From contig JAHENA010000004.1 in assembly GCA_024643405.1 (NCBI GenBank), positions 24,166 to 88,165 of the forward strand: 64,000 nt of DNA, read 5' to 3'. The notes under the pieces are model-generated. The model had not been told where the DNA came from. It did no database searches and saw nothing but the letters and a program-made list of their open reading frames with translations. Positions within the stretch are counted from its first letter, which is position 1. Every line of letters starts with the position of its first letter. The position numbers and the translations under genes are program-made. Below are positions 26,660 to 36,022 of the stretch, piece by piece. Source of the stretch: Flavobacteriales bacterium. Its GTDB lineage: Bacteria > Bacteroidota > Bacteroidia > Flavobacteriales > Flavobacteriaceae.

Positions 26660-28126
26660 ATGGGAAAGACTACAGGATTTTTAGAATTTGAAAGAGAAGT
26701 TGAAAAGTACGAGACGGTTGAAAACCGAGTCAACAACTATAAAGAATTTACCATTCCAATGGATGATAAAGCTCTTAAAAATCAGGGCGCTAGATGCATG
26801 GATTGTGGTATTCCATTTTGTCATAGTGGTTGTCCTTTAGGAAATTTAATTCCTGATTTTAACGATAACGTGTATAAAGGAAAATGGAAAGAGGCTGCTA
26901 AAATTTTACATTCCACAAATAATTTCCCAGAATTTACAGGGAGATTATGTCCTGCACCATGCGAAGAAGCCTGTGTCCTGGGTATTAATGAAGACCCTGT
27001 AACCATTGAAAATATTGAAAAAAATATTGTAGAAACAGCCTTTAAAGAAGGTTGGATTATTGCACAGCCACCGGCTGCCAGAACTGGAAAATCTGTTGCA
27101 GTAGTTGGATCTGGTCCTTCAGGCCTATCAGCTGCACAACAATTAAACAGAGCGGGACATCTGGTAACTGTTTTTGAACGCGATGCTAAAGTTGGAGGCT
27201 TACTACGTTATGGTATTCCAGATTTTAAATTAGAAAAAAGAATCATCGACAGAAGAATTGCTGTTTTAGAAGAAGAAGGAATTATATTTAAAACGAATGC
27301 TCATGTTGGTAAAAATATAAGCGTAGAAGCTCTAAAGGAAGACTTTGATGCTATTGTATTATGTGGTGGTTCAACCACCAGACGTGGCATTCCTATTAAA
27401 GGTGCTCATTTAAAAGGAGTTCATCAGGCCATGGACTTTTTAAAACAAAACAATCAGAGGGTTGATGGTATTTCCAATTTTGAAGAAGTATTGACGGCAA
27501 AAGATAAAAACGTGATTGTCATTGGTGGTGGAGACACTGGTTCTGATTGTATTGGGACATCCAACCGTCATGGGGCTAAATCTGTTACAAATTTTGAAAT
27601 ATTGAGCAAACCAACTACTGGACGCCCAGCTGATCAACCTTGGCCCTATTGGCCAATGCGCTTGCGCACGAGCTCTTCCCATAAAGAAGGCGTTAAAAGA
27701 TTCTTTAGTATTTCAACTAAAGAATTTTTAGGTGATAAAGATGGTAATTTAACAGGTTTAATCACTACTGAAGTGGAGTGGGTTTTTAAAGATGGCGAAC
27801 GACCACAATTAAAAGAATTACCTAATACTGAAAAGCAATGGGATTGTGAATTAGCTCTTTTAGCCTTAGGTTTTACAGGACCTGAAACAACACTTATAGA
27901 CCAATTTGGTTTAGAAACTGATTTCAGAACGAATATAAATGCTTCAACCAAGAATTACATGACCAATGTCCCTGGTATTTTTACGGCAGGAGATATGCGC
28001 AGAGGACAATCATTAATAGTTTGGGCCATTTCTGAAGGACGACAAGCAGCATATCACGTAGACACCTATTTAATGGGAAAATCTAATTTACCATTAAAAG
28101 ACAGTAATGATTTACCAAGAGTATAG
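26660..28126 (+). CDS. gltD: Glutamate synthase small subunit, 488 aa
   Basis: It feeds electrons from NAD(P)H through FAD and iron-sulfur clusters to GltB. The N-terminal cluster region has CMDCGIPFCHSGCPLGN and LCPAPCEEACVLG. A first dinucleotide fold (VAVVGSGPSGLSAAQQLNRA, around residue 145) binds FAD, and a second (VIVIGGGDTGSDCIGTSNRH) binds NAD(P)H. The C-terminus has the FAD-closing GIFTAGDMRRGQSLIVWAI. Normal length. Operon with gltB. Confidence 0.96.
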   Translation: MGKTTGFLEFEREVEKYETVENRVNNYKEFTIPMDDKALKNQGARCMDCGIPFCHSGCPLGNLIPDFNDNVYKGKWKEAAKILHSTNNFPEFTGRLCPAPCEEACVLGINEDPVTIENIEKNIVETAFKEGWIIAQPPAARTGKSVAVVGSGPSGLSAAQQLNRAGHLVTVFERDAKVGGLLRYGIPDFKLEKRIIDRRIAVLEEEGIIFKTNAHVGKNISVEALKEDFDAIVLCGGSTTRRGIPIKGAHLKGVHQAMDFLKQNNQRVDGISNFEEVLTAKDKNVIVIGGGDTGSDCIGTSNRHGAKSVTNFEILSKPTTGRPADQPWPYWPMRLRTSSSHKEGVKRFFSISTKEFLGDKDGNLTGLITTEVEWVFKDGERPQLKELPNTEKQWDCELALLALGFTGPETTLIDQFGLETDFRTNINASTKNYMTNVPGIFTAGDMRRGQSLIVWAISEGRQAAYHVDTYLMGKSNLPLKDSNDLPRV

Positions 28127-28200
28127 GTAGTTTTAATTGTTCCTTAACAAAATTATTTGTCAAAAGTACTATATTTACGCTTTTACACTTGTTCAAAATT

Positions 28201-28503
28201 ATGCTAAGGAACATCGGTTCTCTCTTTTTATCAATAATTTTTATGGCGTTGCTTGCTGCGCCATCAATAATTTCATGGGTTGATGATTCTGCGGATATTT
28301 CTTTGTTTTATTCAACTTCAGAAGAAGAAGAAAAAGGCAGTGAAACAACAAAAAACTTTGAAGTTGTGTTTAATGACCCAATAGAAAAAGAGGTCGATTT
28401 TTCATCCACTAAATCAATAAATCATCACGGATATTATTTTAATAATTATCCAAAGCCGCATTTAAATCAAATTTCTCCTCCTCCGGAATTTCACATATTA
28501 TAA
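28201..28503 (+). CDS. Small membrane-anchored protein of unknown function, 100 aa
   Basis: The ATG at 28201 begins MLRNIGSLFLSIIFMALLAA, one hydrophobic segment; a TTG at 28189 would add four residues. After it comes an acidic stretch (YSTSEEEEKGSETTKNFEVV) and a C-terminus rich in His, Tyr, Asn and Pro. I recognise no domain. It precedes the SulP-carbonic anhydrase pair by 83 bp in the same direction, so it could belong to that operon. A small periplasm-facing accessory protein is a guess. Confidence 0.55.
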   Translation: MLRNIGSLFLSIIFMALLAAPSIISWVDDSADISLFYSTSEEEEKGSETTKNFEVVFNDPIEKEVDFSSTKSINHHGYYFNNYPKPHLNQISPPPEFHIL

Positions 28504-28586
28504 TTTCAATTTTTTAGGCAGTATTTAGCCAAATTTTCATTTTTAACAACATTTAGTTTTATCTAAATGCATAAAATTATTATAAT

Positions 28587-30167
28587 ATGTTTAAATATAT
28601 TAAAAGTGACTTACCAGCGAGTATAGTCGTATTTTTCGTAGCACTACCATTATGTTTAGGTATTGCTTTAGCCAGCGGAGCTCCTTTATTTTCAGGAGTC
28701 ATTGCCGGAATAATAGGTGGCATTGTAGTAGGCTCCTTAAGTGGTTCAAAAATAGGGGTTAGTGGACCAGCCGCCGGCCTCGCTGCCATTGTATTAACTG
28801 CAATAGCAACATTAGGAAGCTATGAGAACTTTTTGGTGGCGGTTGTTTTAGGGGGCTTCATTCAAATTATTTTTGGAATTTTAAAAGCTGGGATTATAGG
28901 ATATTATTTTCCTTCTTCAGTGATTAAAGGGATGTTAACTGGTATTGGAATTATTATCATTTTAAAACAAATACCACATTTTTTTGGGTATGATTCTAAC
29001 CCAGAAGGGGCTTGGTCTTTTATGCAAATGGATGGTCAAAACTCATTCTCAGAATTATTCAATATGATCAATTATATTAAGCCCGGCTCTGCCCTAATTG
29101 GTATCATTGCTTTAAGTATTTTGATGTTTTGGGATAAAATTTTATCTAAAAAAGGCAAGTTTTTTCAAGTTATTCAAGGCCCATTAGTTGTCGTTATTGT
29201 GGGTATTATTTTCTATTTTTTAACACAATCAAATGATATATTAAACATTTCAGCCTCCCATTTGGTGAGCGTACCAATACCAGAAGACGTGGATTCTTTT
29301 TTCAATCAATTCAGTTTTCCAAATTTTAATGCTATTACCAATAAAGAGGTGTGGATTGTGGCATTTACTATCGCACTTGTTGCCAGTTTAGAAACCCTTT
29401 TATGCGTTGAGGCCACTGATAAACTAGACCCGCATAAAAACGTGACACCAACCAACAGAGAATTACTGGCACAAGGGACTGGTAATGTTATATCTGGTTT
29501 AGTTGGAGGATTACCTATTACTCAGGTTATAGTTAGAAGTTCTGCCAACATTCAATCTGGAGGAAGAACCAAACTTTCAGCCATCATTCATGGATTCTTA
29601 TTACTAATATCCGTAATTATAATTCCTAAATTATTAAATATGATCCCTTTATCCGTTTTAGCAGCTATCCTACTTATAGTGGGTTATAAGCTGGCGAAAC
29701 CGGCATTATTTAAAAAAATGTATGATTTAGGTTGGAAACAATGGATTCCATTTACCGTAACTGTTTTAGGTATTGTTTTTACTGATTTATTAGTGGGAAT
29801 TTTTTTAGGGCTTACCGTTGGAATTGTTGTTATTTTAATAAAAAGCTATCAAAATTCCCATTTCTTGCACATTGAAGACAAAAGCAACGGGAAACATAAA
29901 ATCAAAATGACACTTGCTGAAGAAGTCACATTTTTTAACAAAGGCGCAATTTTGAAAGAATTAGATAATTTACCAAAAGACACCTATTTAGAAATAGATG
30001 TAAGGAAAACAAGATATCTAGATAATGATATTATTGAAATATTAGATGATTTTGCATTTAAAGCAAAAGAAAGAAATATAGATATTAATTTAGTCTCAGA
30101 ACGTGGAAATGTTGAAAACCCGCCAAGCTTTATTGAATTCTTTAAACTAAGACCAAAAACAGCATAA
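28587..30167 (+). CDS. SulP-family anion transporter, copy 1, 526 aa
   Basis: The N-terminus DLPASIVVFFVALPLCLGIA and the helix-rich core match SulP (SLC26-like) carriers, with GGIVVGSLSGSKIGVSGPAA and a SulP-typical ITQVIVRSSANIQSGGRTKLS. After the last helix (about residue 420) there is a short STAS-like tail (FNKGAILKELDNLPKDTYLE). Ten or more membrane helices are visible. The next gene, 19 bp downstream, is a beta-carbonic anhydrase, the pairing associated with bicarbonate uptake. I therefore favour bicarbonate over sulfate as substrate, by inference. Confidence 0.88.
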   Translation: MFKYIKSDLPASIVVFFVALPLCLGIALASGAPLFSGVIAGIIGGIVVGSLSGSKIGVSGPAAGLAAIVLTAIATLGSYENFLVAVVLGGFIQIIFGILKAGIIGYYFPSSVIKGMLTGIGIIIILKQIPHFFGYDSNPEGAWSFMQMDGQNSFSELFNMINYIKPGSALIGIIALSILMFWDKILSKKGKFFQVIQGPLVVVIVGIIFYFLTQSNDILNISASHLVSVPIPEDVDSFFNQFSFPNFNAITNKEVWIVAFTIALVASLETLLCVEATDKLDPHKNVTPTNRELLAQGTGNVISGLVGGLPITQVIVRSSANIQSGGRTKLSAIIHGFLLLISVIIIPKLLNMIPLSVLAAILLIVGYKLAKPALFKKMYDLGWKQWIPFTVTVLGIVFTDLLVGIFLGLTVGIVVILIKSYQNSHFLHIEDKSNGKHKIKMTLAEEVTFFNKGAILKELDNLPKDTYLEIDVRKTRYLDNDIIEILDDFAFKAKERNIDINLVSERGNVENPPSFIEFFKLRPKTA

Positions 30168-30186
30168 CAAAAAACAAAATTAAATT

Positions 30187-30816
30187 ATGAAAGCACATAC
30201 AAGAGAAACACAAGCCACCATGACTCCTCAAAAGTCATTACAATATTTAAAAGAAGGAAACCAAAGATTTCAAAACAATTTAAAAGCCAATAGAAACTTG
30301 CTAGAACAAGTCAATGATACTAGTGATGGTCAATTCCCTTTTGCTACTATTTTAAGTTGTATAGATTCCAGAGTTTCAGCCGAATTAGTTTTTGATCAGG
30401 GTCTCGGCGATATTTTTAGCGTGCGTATTGCTGGTAACTTTGTAAATGAAGATATTTTAGGAAGCATGGAATTTGCGTGCAAGTTGGCTGGCACAAAACT
30501 TATAGTCGTTTTAGGGCATACCAGTTGCGGTGCCGTCAAAGGCGCATGCGACGATGCTAAAATGGGTAATTTGACTAAATTAATAGAAAAAATCACTCCT
30601 GCTGTTAAGGCTGTCATTGAACCGCAAGATGCTAGTTTAAGAAATTCGTCCAATGTAGAATTTGTTGATACGGTTGCTGAGAAAAATGTTCAACTGACAA
30701 TAAATAGAATCCACAAAGAAAGTCCTATCCTATCAGAAATGGAACAAAACGGAGAAATTCTGATTATTGGCGCCATGTATGATATAAATAATGGTGAAGT
30801 GACTTTTTTTGAATAA
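30187..30816 (+). CDS. Beta-class carbonic anhydrase, 209 aa
   Basis: Zinc ligands and catalytic dyad are intact: Cys58, Asp60 and Arg62 in LSCIDSRVSAEL, and His111 with Cys114 in LGHTSCGAVKGACDD. It interconverts CO2 and bicarbonate in the cytoplasm. The gene follows the SulP transporter by 19 bp, suggesting one transcript and coupling of transport to hydration. With PEP carboxylase at 14 kb it points to active bicarbonate use. No signal peptide is seen. Confidence 0.93.
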   Translation: MKAHTRETQATMTPQKSLQYLKEGNQRFQNNLKANRNLLEQVNDTSDGQFPFATILSCIDSRVSAELVFDQGLGDIFSVRIAGNFVNEDILGSMEFACKLAGTKLIVVLGHTSCGAVKGACDDAKMGNLTKLIEKITPAVKAVIEPQDASLRNSSNVEFVDTVAEKNVQLTINRIHKESPILSEMEQNGEILIIGAMYDINNGEVTFFE

Positions 30817-30844
30817 AAAAAGTCATCAAAAGTGTAATAAAAAT

Positions 30845-31101
30845 ATGAAAGGAAAATAATATTGACAGTACTAACAATTTTGTTAACATTGCCTTCTTAT
30901 ATGAACGCCCAAGACAGGAATTTTGGAAATTGGATAATATATTTTGAAATTATAGCTGCGGTCTTTGACAGGTACCGGTTTTATTATGGAGTCGGTTAAA
31001 ATATCAAGGTTAATATTAGAAAAGAAGGGGGTTATATGAATCAATTTTTTGACACTACCATGAGTGATTAAATTAATATAATAACCTTCCTCTCTTTCTA
31101 A
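30845..31101 (+). pseudogene. Frameshifted, internally deleted DUF2490-family gene
   Basis: Adding one A to the run after ATGAAAGGAAAA restores a signal peptide (ILTVLTILLTLPSYMNAQ) followed by DRNFGNWIIYF, the start of DUF2490 outer-membrane proteins. Almost directly after it comes a C-terminal part: VFDRYRFYYGVG, then, after another frameshift, KISRLILEKKG, then YMNQFFDTTMSD, INIITFLSF and a stop at 31099-31101. About two thirds of the gene, the middle, is missing and at least three frame changes are needed. It lies between the carbonic anhydrase and the second SulP gene. Confidence 0.7.
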
Positions 31102-31143
31102 ATTCTAAAAATAATATTACATTACCAGTAAACTAAGTGTCCT

Positions 31144-33006
31144 ATGAAGGAATTATTTTCAAATATTAAAGGCGATGCTTTTGGCGGTATCACAGCTGGA
31201 ATTGTTGCATTACCCTTAGCATTAGCCTTTGGAGTTTCTTCAGGCTTAGGCCCAAGCGCAGGACTTTATGGTGCTATATTCCTGGCTTTTTTTGCAGCTC
31301 TATTTGGAGGTACTAATACCCAAATATCAGGTCCAACAGCGCCAATGACTGCTGTGAGTATGGTAGTTATCGCAGGAATAATTGCTGTAAATGATGGCGA
31401 TGTTGAAAAAGCACTTCCTGCCATTTTAATTGTTTTCTTTTTAGCTGGCCTCATTCAGGTAGGATTGGGGTTTCTAGGATTAGGTGTTTATATAAAATAC
31501 ATTCCATATCCTGTTGTTTCAGGTTTTATGACTGCTATTGGAGTCATTATTTTAATTACACAGTTTTTACCGGCTCTTGGATATTATCCTAAAGAAGATA
31601 TAAATTATGTGAATCAATTTAAACCGGCTGCTGAAGAAATTATTCTGGAGAATATTTTAAAAGAAGAAGCAGGTGACGGTGTTTTGGTTTTAGAAGATTT
31701 TAAAATTACTATTGATAAAGCGCAATCCATTTCTCAAGAAGATGTCCAAAAAGAATCAAAAACACTTGCTTCAAATAATGCTTCTGGTGTTTTAGGAGCC
31801 ATCAAATCTTTACCAAGAGCTATACAAAATATTAATTGGCTGGAATTTATTTTAACCTTAATGACCATTCTTATTATTTTCGGATTTAAAAAGATTACAA
31901 AAGTCATTCCCAGCACCCTAGTAGCATTAGTTGTAGTTTCGAGTGTCGCTATTGGTTTTGGTTTTGATTATCGCCCTATAGAAGCTATTCCAAGTGGTTT
32001 ACCGCTTCCAAATCTTGAAATATTCACAAGTTTTAGCTTATCTGGAATTACCCCTTATATTTTTACAGCCATAACCTTAGCGCTTTTAGGAGCTATTGAT
32101 TCCCTGCTTACAAGTGTAGTAGCAGATAACATGACCAAAACCAAACACAAGCCCAATAAAGAATTAATTGGACAAGGTATTGGCAACAGTATTGCTGCTG
32201 TTTTCGGCGGTATTCCAGGTGCAGGTGCCACCATTAGAACAGTAGTAAATATTAACTCTGGTGGAAAGACTAAACTATCTGGAATGATAGCAGGGATTAT
32301 GCTGCTCATTATTTTATTAGCCTTAGGCCCTATTGCATCCAAGATACCTGCAGCTGTTTTAGCTGGTATATTAGTTACTGTTGGAATTGGTGTCATGGAT
32401 TATAAAGGTTTAAAAGCCATCCCTAGCCTACCGCGAGACATTAAGATTGGTCCTCTAAAATTAAGTTCTGAAGTGCTCATTATGGTAATTGTCTTATTGT
32501 TATCAACTTTTTGGAATTTGGTTTATGCGGTTGGTATTGGATTAATCATTGCTTCATTAATGTTTATGAAAAAGATTGGTGATTTAACCGCTCTAAGCTC
32601 TGACGTTAAAGCACTCAAAGAAGAAGCATGGAAAGATGAAATAGGTTTCCCGGAAAAATTAAAAGAAGAGGTTTTTATTAAACATATAAAAGGGCCATTG
32701 TTTTTTGGTACAACCAGCGATTTTCAACTATTAGCAAAACAAATACCTAAGACCGCTTCAACGGTAATTATTCGCTTAGAAAAAATGCCCTATATCGATC
32801 AGTCTGGTTTGTACGCAATGGAAGATGTATTGGTAGATTTAAGAAAGGATAATATTAACGTCTTATTTGTAGGTTTACAGAACCAGCCTAAATTGATGAT
32901 GGAACGAATTGATATCATTCCAGATTTAATTCCAGAGGAATGTTTGTTTGAAACTTTCAATGAATGTATTGTCTGGATTATGAATAATGTGAAAGACACC
33001 ATATAA
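31144..33006 (+). CDS. SulP-family anion transporter with STAS domain, copy 2, 620 aa
   Basis: A SulP core (GGITAGIVALPLALAFGVSS, then FGGTNTQISGPTAPMTAVSM, and GGIPGAGATIRTVVNINSGG) is followed by a full STAS domain from about 510 (VFIKHIKGPLFFGTTSDFQL, then MPYIDQSGLYAMEDVLVDLR). A hydrophilic insertion of about 60 residues (149-212, acidic, with repeated Glu and Lys) separates two membrane helices and is absent from copy 1. Substrate could be bicarbonate or sulfate; the neighbouring carbonic anhydrase favours bicarbonate. A strong terminator follows. Confidence 0.9.
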   Translation: MKELFSNIKGDAFGGITAGIVALPLALAFGVSSGLGPSAGLYGAIFLAFFAALFGGTNTQISGPTAPMTAVSMVVIAGIIAVNDGDVEKALPAILIVFFLAGLIQVGLGFLGLGVYIKYIPYPVVSGFMTAIGVIILITQFLPALGYYPKEDINYVNQFKPAAEEIILENILKEEAGDGVLVLEDFKITIDKAQSISQEDVQKESKTLASNNASGVLGAIKSLPRAIQNINWLEFILTLMTILIIFGFKKITKVIPSTLVALVVVSSVAIGFGFDYRPIEAIPSGLPLPNLEIFTSFSLSGITPYIFTAITLALLGAIDSLLTSVVADNMTKTKHKPNKELIGQGIGNSIAAVFGGIPGAGATIRTVVNINSGGKTKLSGMIAGIMLLIILLALGPIASKIPAAVLAGILVTVGIGVMDYKGLKAIPSLPRDIKIGPLKLSSEVLIMVIVLLLSTFWNLVYAVGIGLIIASLMFMKKIGDLTALSSDVKALKEEAWKDEIGFPEKLKEEVFIKHIKGPLFFGTTSDFQLLAKQIPKTASTVIIRLEKMPYIDQSGLYAMEDVLVDLRKDNINVLFVGLQNQPKLMMERIDIIPDLIPEECLFETFNECIVWIMNNVKDTI

Positions 33007-33015
33007 TTATTCCAT

Positions 33016-33049
33016 AAAAAAAGGCGAACTTTAAAGTTCGCCTTTTTTT
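33016..33049. terminator. Bidirectional hairpin terminator between SulP copy 2 and fbp
   Basis: AAAAAAAGGCGAACTTT and AAAGTTCGCCTTTTTTT form a perfect palindrome with A and T runs at the ends, serving the convergent genes on both sides. Confidence 0.9.
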
Positions 33050-33065
33050 AATAGAACTATTTTAC

Positions 33066-34073
33066 CTATAGTGCTTCTTGCATAAATTCTTCAGCCTTAG
33101 TAACCATGTTTTTGCTGCCACATATAAACGGAACACGTTGATGCAATTCTGTAGGTTGTATATCTAATATTCTGGTATAACCATCACTTGCCTTTCCATT
33201 AGCCTGTTCAGCAATAAAGGCCATTGGGTTACATTCATATAATAACCTGAGTTTACCATTGGAGTTTAAAGAACTTTTTGGATATAAATAAATCCCGCCT
33301 TTTATCATGTTTCTATGAAAATCAGAAACCAAAGACCCTATATATCTTGAGGTATATGGCCTGTCGTCTTCTTCACGTTGGCAATATTTAATGTAATTTT
33401 TTATCCCTTGAGGAAAGTGAATATAATTACCTTCATTCACAGAATAAATAGATCCATTTTCTGGAAACTGCATGTTTGGATGTGATAAATAAAAAGAACC
33501 TATCGCCGGATTTAAAGTAAATCCATTAACACCATCACCAGTAGTATAAACTAGCATAGTTGAGGTTCCGTAAACAACATAACCGGCCGCCACTTGTTGG
33601 TTTCCTTTTTGCAAAAAATCTTCAAGAGTTACAGGTGTTCCCACTGGAGTAACTCTTCTATAAATAGAAAAAATAGTTCCAACGGATACGTTTACATCAA
33701 TATTTGATGATCCATCTAAAGGATCAATAAGCACAATATATTTATTTTGGTGATTTTCATCAAGGCTATTAATAGAAATAAAATCATCTTCTTCTTCACT
33801 AGCAATACCACAAACAATATTTCTATTCGTTAAGGTTTGAATAAACTTTTCATTAGCATAGACATCCAATTTTTGCTGATTTTCACCTTGAATATTAACT
33901 TCGCCCACGTTACCTATAATGTCCACCAATCCGGCTTTATTAACTTCATGGTTTACTACTTTTGCTGCCAAACGAATGGAATTAAAGAGCGTAGACAACT
34001 CACCTGAAGAATATTTAAAAGACATTTGATTTTCAATTATAAATTCTCCAAGCGTTTGATTCTTTTTAAACAT
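33066..34073 (-). CDS. fbp: Class I fructose-1,6-bisphosphatase, 335 aa
   Basis: Key gluconeogenic enzyme that hydrolyses fructose-1,6-bisphosphate. The metal-binding motif is present as [20 protein letters not shown], preceded by GIASEEEDD (metal-ligand Glu residues). The substrate-binding stretch ([20 protein letters not shown]) and the C-terminal [13 protein letters not shown] are typical. Length is normal. It is divergent from the SSAT-like acetyltransferase and stands alone. Confidence 0.95.
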   Translation of the reverse strand: MFKKNQTLGEFIIENQMSFKYSSGELSTLFNSIRLAAKVVNHEVNKAGLVDIIGNVGEVNIQGENQQKLDVYANEKFIQTLTNRNIVCGIASEEEDDFISINSLDENHQNKYIVLIDPLDGSSNIDVNVSVGTIFSIYRRVTPVGTPVTLEDFLQKGNQQVAAGYVVYGTSTMLVYTTGDGVNGFTLNPAIGSFYLSHPNMQFPENGSIYSVNEGNYIHFPQGIKNYIKYCQREEDDRPYTSRYIGSLVSDFHRNMIKGGIYLYPKSSLNSNGKLRLLYECNPMAFIAEQANGKASDGYTRILDIQPTELHQRVPFICGSKNMVTKAEEFMQEAL

Positions 34074-34192
34074 AAAATGATAGTTTTATTTGTGCAAATA
34101 TCTGTCTTTTTTAAACGAACTACAACGATTTCGTTAAATATTCTAGTTTCTAAATAAGGAACTTTAGTTTATATTTGAAATAAATTAAAAGG

Positions 34193-34672
34193 ATGAAATT
34201 TATTATTAGAAACGCTAATAAAAATGACATGTCACAGGTTCTTAATCTAATAAAAGAATTAGCTGTTTTTGAAAAGGAACCTGATGCCGTAGAAGTTACT
34301 GTTACAGATTTAGAAAGAGATGGTTTTGGTTCACATCCAGCTTTTCATTGTTTTGTTGCAGAAGTGAATGAAAAAATTGAAGGGCTGGCGTTAGTTTATA
34401 ATAGATATTCAACGTGGAAAGGAAGGGCATTACATTTAGAAGATTTAATAGTAAGTGATGCTATGAGAGGATCGGGCATTGGTTCAGCATTATTAGATCA
34501 AGTTGTGAAATACGGGTATCATTTAGGCGTAAAACGTATTACTTGGGAAGTGCTCAATTGGAATGAACCGGCTATTATTTTTTATGAAAAAAAGGGTGCC
34601 AACATAATGCGCGATTGGAACGTGGTGCATTTAAATGAAAAAGCAATTAAAAATTATATATCTAAACTATAA
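34193..34672 (+). CDS. GNAT acetyltransferase, spermidine/spermine N-acetyltransferase-like, 159 aa
   Basis: The sequence follows the SSAT/thialysine acetyltransferase pattern over its length: IRNANKNDMSQVLNLIKELA, DLERDGFGSHPAFHCFVAEV, YSTWKGRALHLEDLIVSDAM, the acetyl-CoA loop RGSGIGSALL, and WNEPAIIFYEKKGA. The likely substrate is a small diamine or lysine-like amine. Its stop overlaps the aspartate kinase start by one base (TAATG), so translation is probably coupled. Link to lysine-pathway metabolites is suggested by that neighbour but is inference. Confidence 0.8.
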   Translation: MKFIIRNANKNDMSQVLNLIKELAVFEKEPDAVEVTVTDLERDGFGSHPAFHCFVAEVNEKIEGLALVYNRYSTWKGRALHLEDLIVSDAMRGSGIGSALLDQVVKYGYHLGVKRITWEVLNWNEPAIIFYEKKGANIMRDWNVVHLNEKAIKNYISKL

Positions 34673-35922
34673 TGCAAGTATTTAAATTTGGTGGTGCTTC
34701 TGTAAAAGATGCCAATGGAGTTAAAAATCTGGCTAAAGTACTTCAAAAAGTAGGTCATAAAAAGACCTTAATTGTAGTTTCCGCCATGGGGAAAACTACC
34801 AATGCGTTAGAAGTTGTCATTAACAATTATTTTAATAACAAAAAGGAATTACAAAGCTCTTTACAAGAGGTTAAAAAATACCATAATGCCATTCTTTTAG
34901 ATTTATTCGAAAATGAACAGCATCCCATTTTTAAAAAATTATCCAACTTATTTGATGAGTTGAATAGTTTTTTGAAAAGCAATAAATCACCTGATTATAA
35001 TTTTGTATATGATCAGGTAATTGGGTATGGTGAATTAGTTTCCACACGCATTATAAGTGGTTATTTAAACGAAATAGGTTTTCAAAATGAGTGGTTAGAT
35101 GTTCGTGAATTTATAAAAACCGACAATTATTACAGACGAGCCAATGTTAATTGGGAAGAAACCCAAACTTTAATAAATAAAAAATTTAATGCCTCCGTTT
35201 TAAATATTACGCAAGGTTTTTTGGGGAGCGACAAAAATAATTTCACAACTACACTAGGTCGAGAAGGCAGTGATTATACAGCCGCTATTTTTGCTTATTG
35301 TCTGAATGCAGAAAGTGTCACCATTTGGAAAGATGTTCCCGGTGTTTTAAATGCAGATCCACGTTATTTTGACAATGCGCAATTATTACATAAAATATCT
35401 TATAGAGAAGCTATTGAGTTAGCCTTTTACGGCGCGTCCGTGATTCATCCTAAAACCCTGCAACCCCTTCAGCGTAAAGAAATTCCATTATATGTTAAAT
35501 CTTTTATTAAACCTGAAGAACCTGGGACTAAAGTTGGAAAAGGAATTCCTTTAGACCCCAATATTCCTTGCTTTATAGTTAAGAAAAATCAAGTTTTAAT
35601 ATCCTTGTCTTCTTTAGATTTTTCATATATCGTTGAAGAAAATATCAGTGAAATTTTTAGCTTATTACATTTGTATAAAATGAAGGTTGATGTGATTCAA
35701 AATTCTGCTATTAGTTTCTCTGTTTGTGTTGATAATATTTATAATAATTTAGACAAACTATTACATCATTTAAAGGCTAAATTTAATGTAACTTGTCATG
35801 AAAATGTATCCTTATATACCATAAGAAATTATTCCGAAACCTCAATACAACAATTAGAAGCAGATAAAACCATTTTGCTTAAACAGTTAACACAGGGTAC
35901 TGTTCAAATGGTGACTCTTTAA
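34672..35922 (+). CDS. Aspartate kinase, monofunctional, 416 aa
   Basis: First step of the aspartate pathway to lysine, threonine and methionine. The N-terminal MQVFKFGGASVKDANGVKNL is the kinase phosphate-binding signature, followed by TTLGREGSDYTAAIFAYCLN and VWKDVPGVLNADPR-type substrate site (here TIWKDVPGVLNADPRYF). The C-terminal region (about 300-416) is ACT-like but poorly conserved, so the feedback inhibitor cannot be predicted. It is the second gene of a two-gene unit with the SSAT-like enzyme. Confidence 0.9.
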   Translation: MQVFKFGGASVKDANGVKNLAKVLQKVGHKKTLIVVSAMGKTTNALEVVINNYFNNKKELQSSLQEVKKYHNAILLDLFENEQHPIFKKLSNLFDELNSFLKSNKSPDYNFVYDQVIGYGELVSTRIISGYLNEIGFQNEWLDVREFIKTDNYYRRANVNWEETQTLINKKFNASVLNITQGFLGSDKNNFTTTLGREGSDYTAAIFAYCLNAESVTIWKDVPGVLNADPRYFDNAQLLHKISYREAIELAFYGASVIHPKTLQPLQRKEIPLYVKSFIKPEEPGTKVGKGIPLDPNIPCFIVKKNQVLISLSSLDFSYIVEENISEIFSLLHLYKMKVDVIQNSAISFSVCVDNIYNNLDKLLHHLKAKFNVTCHENVSLYTIRNYSETSIQQLEADKTILLKQLTQGTVQMVTL

Positions 35923-36022
35923 TTTTTTTTAAAATAATATTAATTTATCAAGAAAGAACACGTTTAAAACGACTTTAAAATATTAAAGTAAAAAAATAAA
36001 AATTTTGATTAGGTTTGCAAGT

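Noticed and set aside
30845..31101. A short intact gene in the 30.8-31.1 kb gap
   Set aside because: No single frame is open long enough; the recognisable pieces need several frameshifts, so it is recorded as a pseudogene.
32055..32396. Minus-strand reading frame inside SulP copy 2
   Set aside because: It is antisense to conserved membrane helices and has only low-complexity content.
36005..36022. TTG start for the OlsF-like gene
   Set aside because: It adds only six residues before a normal ATG and there is no evidence for it; the ATG at 36023 is simpler.
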